Below are positions 63,936 through 64,000 of a stretch of DNA of 64,000 bases, in pieces (positions within the stretch are counted from its first letter, which is position 1; the number at the start of each line of letters is the position of its first letter). The translations under genes and the position numbers were made by a program. Source of the DNA: Lepidostoma basale (taxonomy: Eukaryota > Arthropoda > Insecta > Trichoptera > Lepidostomatidae); the NCBI GenBank assembly GCA_022606425.2, contig JAHDVF020000524.1:1200444-1264443 (forward strand). The letters are read 5' to 3'. A model generated the notes under the pieces. It worked only from the letters and a program-made list of their open reading frames with translations. It searched no databases and was not told where the DNA came from.

Positions 63936-64000
63936 CTTTATAATATAAACGAATATTTAGTTTGATTCCACTTAATTTTTAGCTTCAACCGGTTCCAGCA

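Overview
The window looks like intronic and intergenic DNA from an insect-type (arthropod) genome. It is strongly AT-rich, has no operons, Shine-Dalgarno sites or dense coding, and is packed with fragments of non-LTR retrotransposons, tRNA-derived SINEs, DNA transposons with target-site duplications, and many palindromic repeats. The order was not determined. Reverse-transcriptase tails of the GRPRKTWHDQINQIL type and the (GAA)n-, (GTTA)n- and (TGT)n-tailed LINEs are typical of insect genomes.

Host sequence: one convincing coding exon lies at 59275-60238 (+). It has a possible 3' splice site, a start codon at 59304, a 311-codon open frame and a consensus 5' splice site (gtaagt) at 60239. About 54 kb upstream, 5180-5213 holds an exact Inr (TCAGT) plus DPE (AGTCG at +28), followed by a possible donor at 5551. 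If both belong to one gene, most of the window is a long first intron filled with mobile elements. That link is inference.

Layout: 1-3.0 kb, an inverted pair of L2/CR1-like LINE ends around two palindromes; 3.5-10 kb, LINE 3' ends and the candidate promoter; 10-17 kb, many palindromic repeats and two SINE families; 18-23 kb, several LINE tails; 26.95-28.41 kb, a Tigger (pogo) transposon with a MITE and a SINE-like element inside it; 30-36 kb, long palindromes, LINE copies and an 801-bp DNA transposon with a transposase N-terminus; 38-49 kb, the best LINE copies (41512-42404, 43729-44724, 45664-46508) with clear target-site duplications; 49.9-51.0 kb, a Jockey-like LINE; 54.4-55.4 kb, a hAT element; 57.9-59 kb, two palindromic elements; then the host exon and more LINE debris.

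The most interesting signal runs through the whole window. Many otherwise unrelated palindromic repeats carry the same small core: CTGANGA, one T, a 4-6 bp stem and loop, GAAA, a self-complementary 4-6 nt block (CATG, CCGG, TATA or CAGCTG), then TC, with the flanks able to pair. This matches the hammerhead self-cleaving ribozyme layout with a minimal stem III, as known from Penelope-like retroelements. Here the motifs mostly occur head-to-head in palindromes, with one consistent extra U between the core and stem II. About nine copies keep a near-consensus core; many more are decayed.
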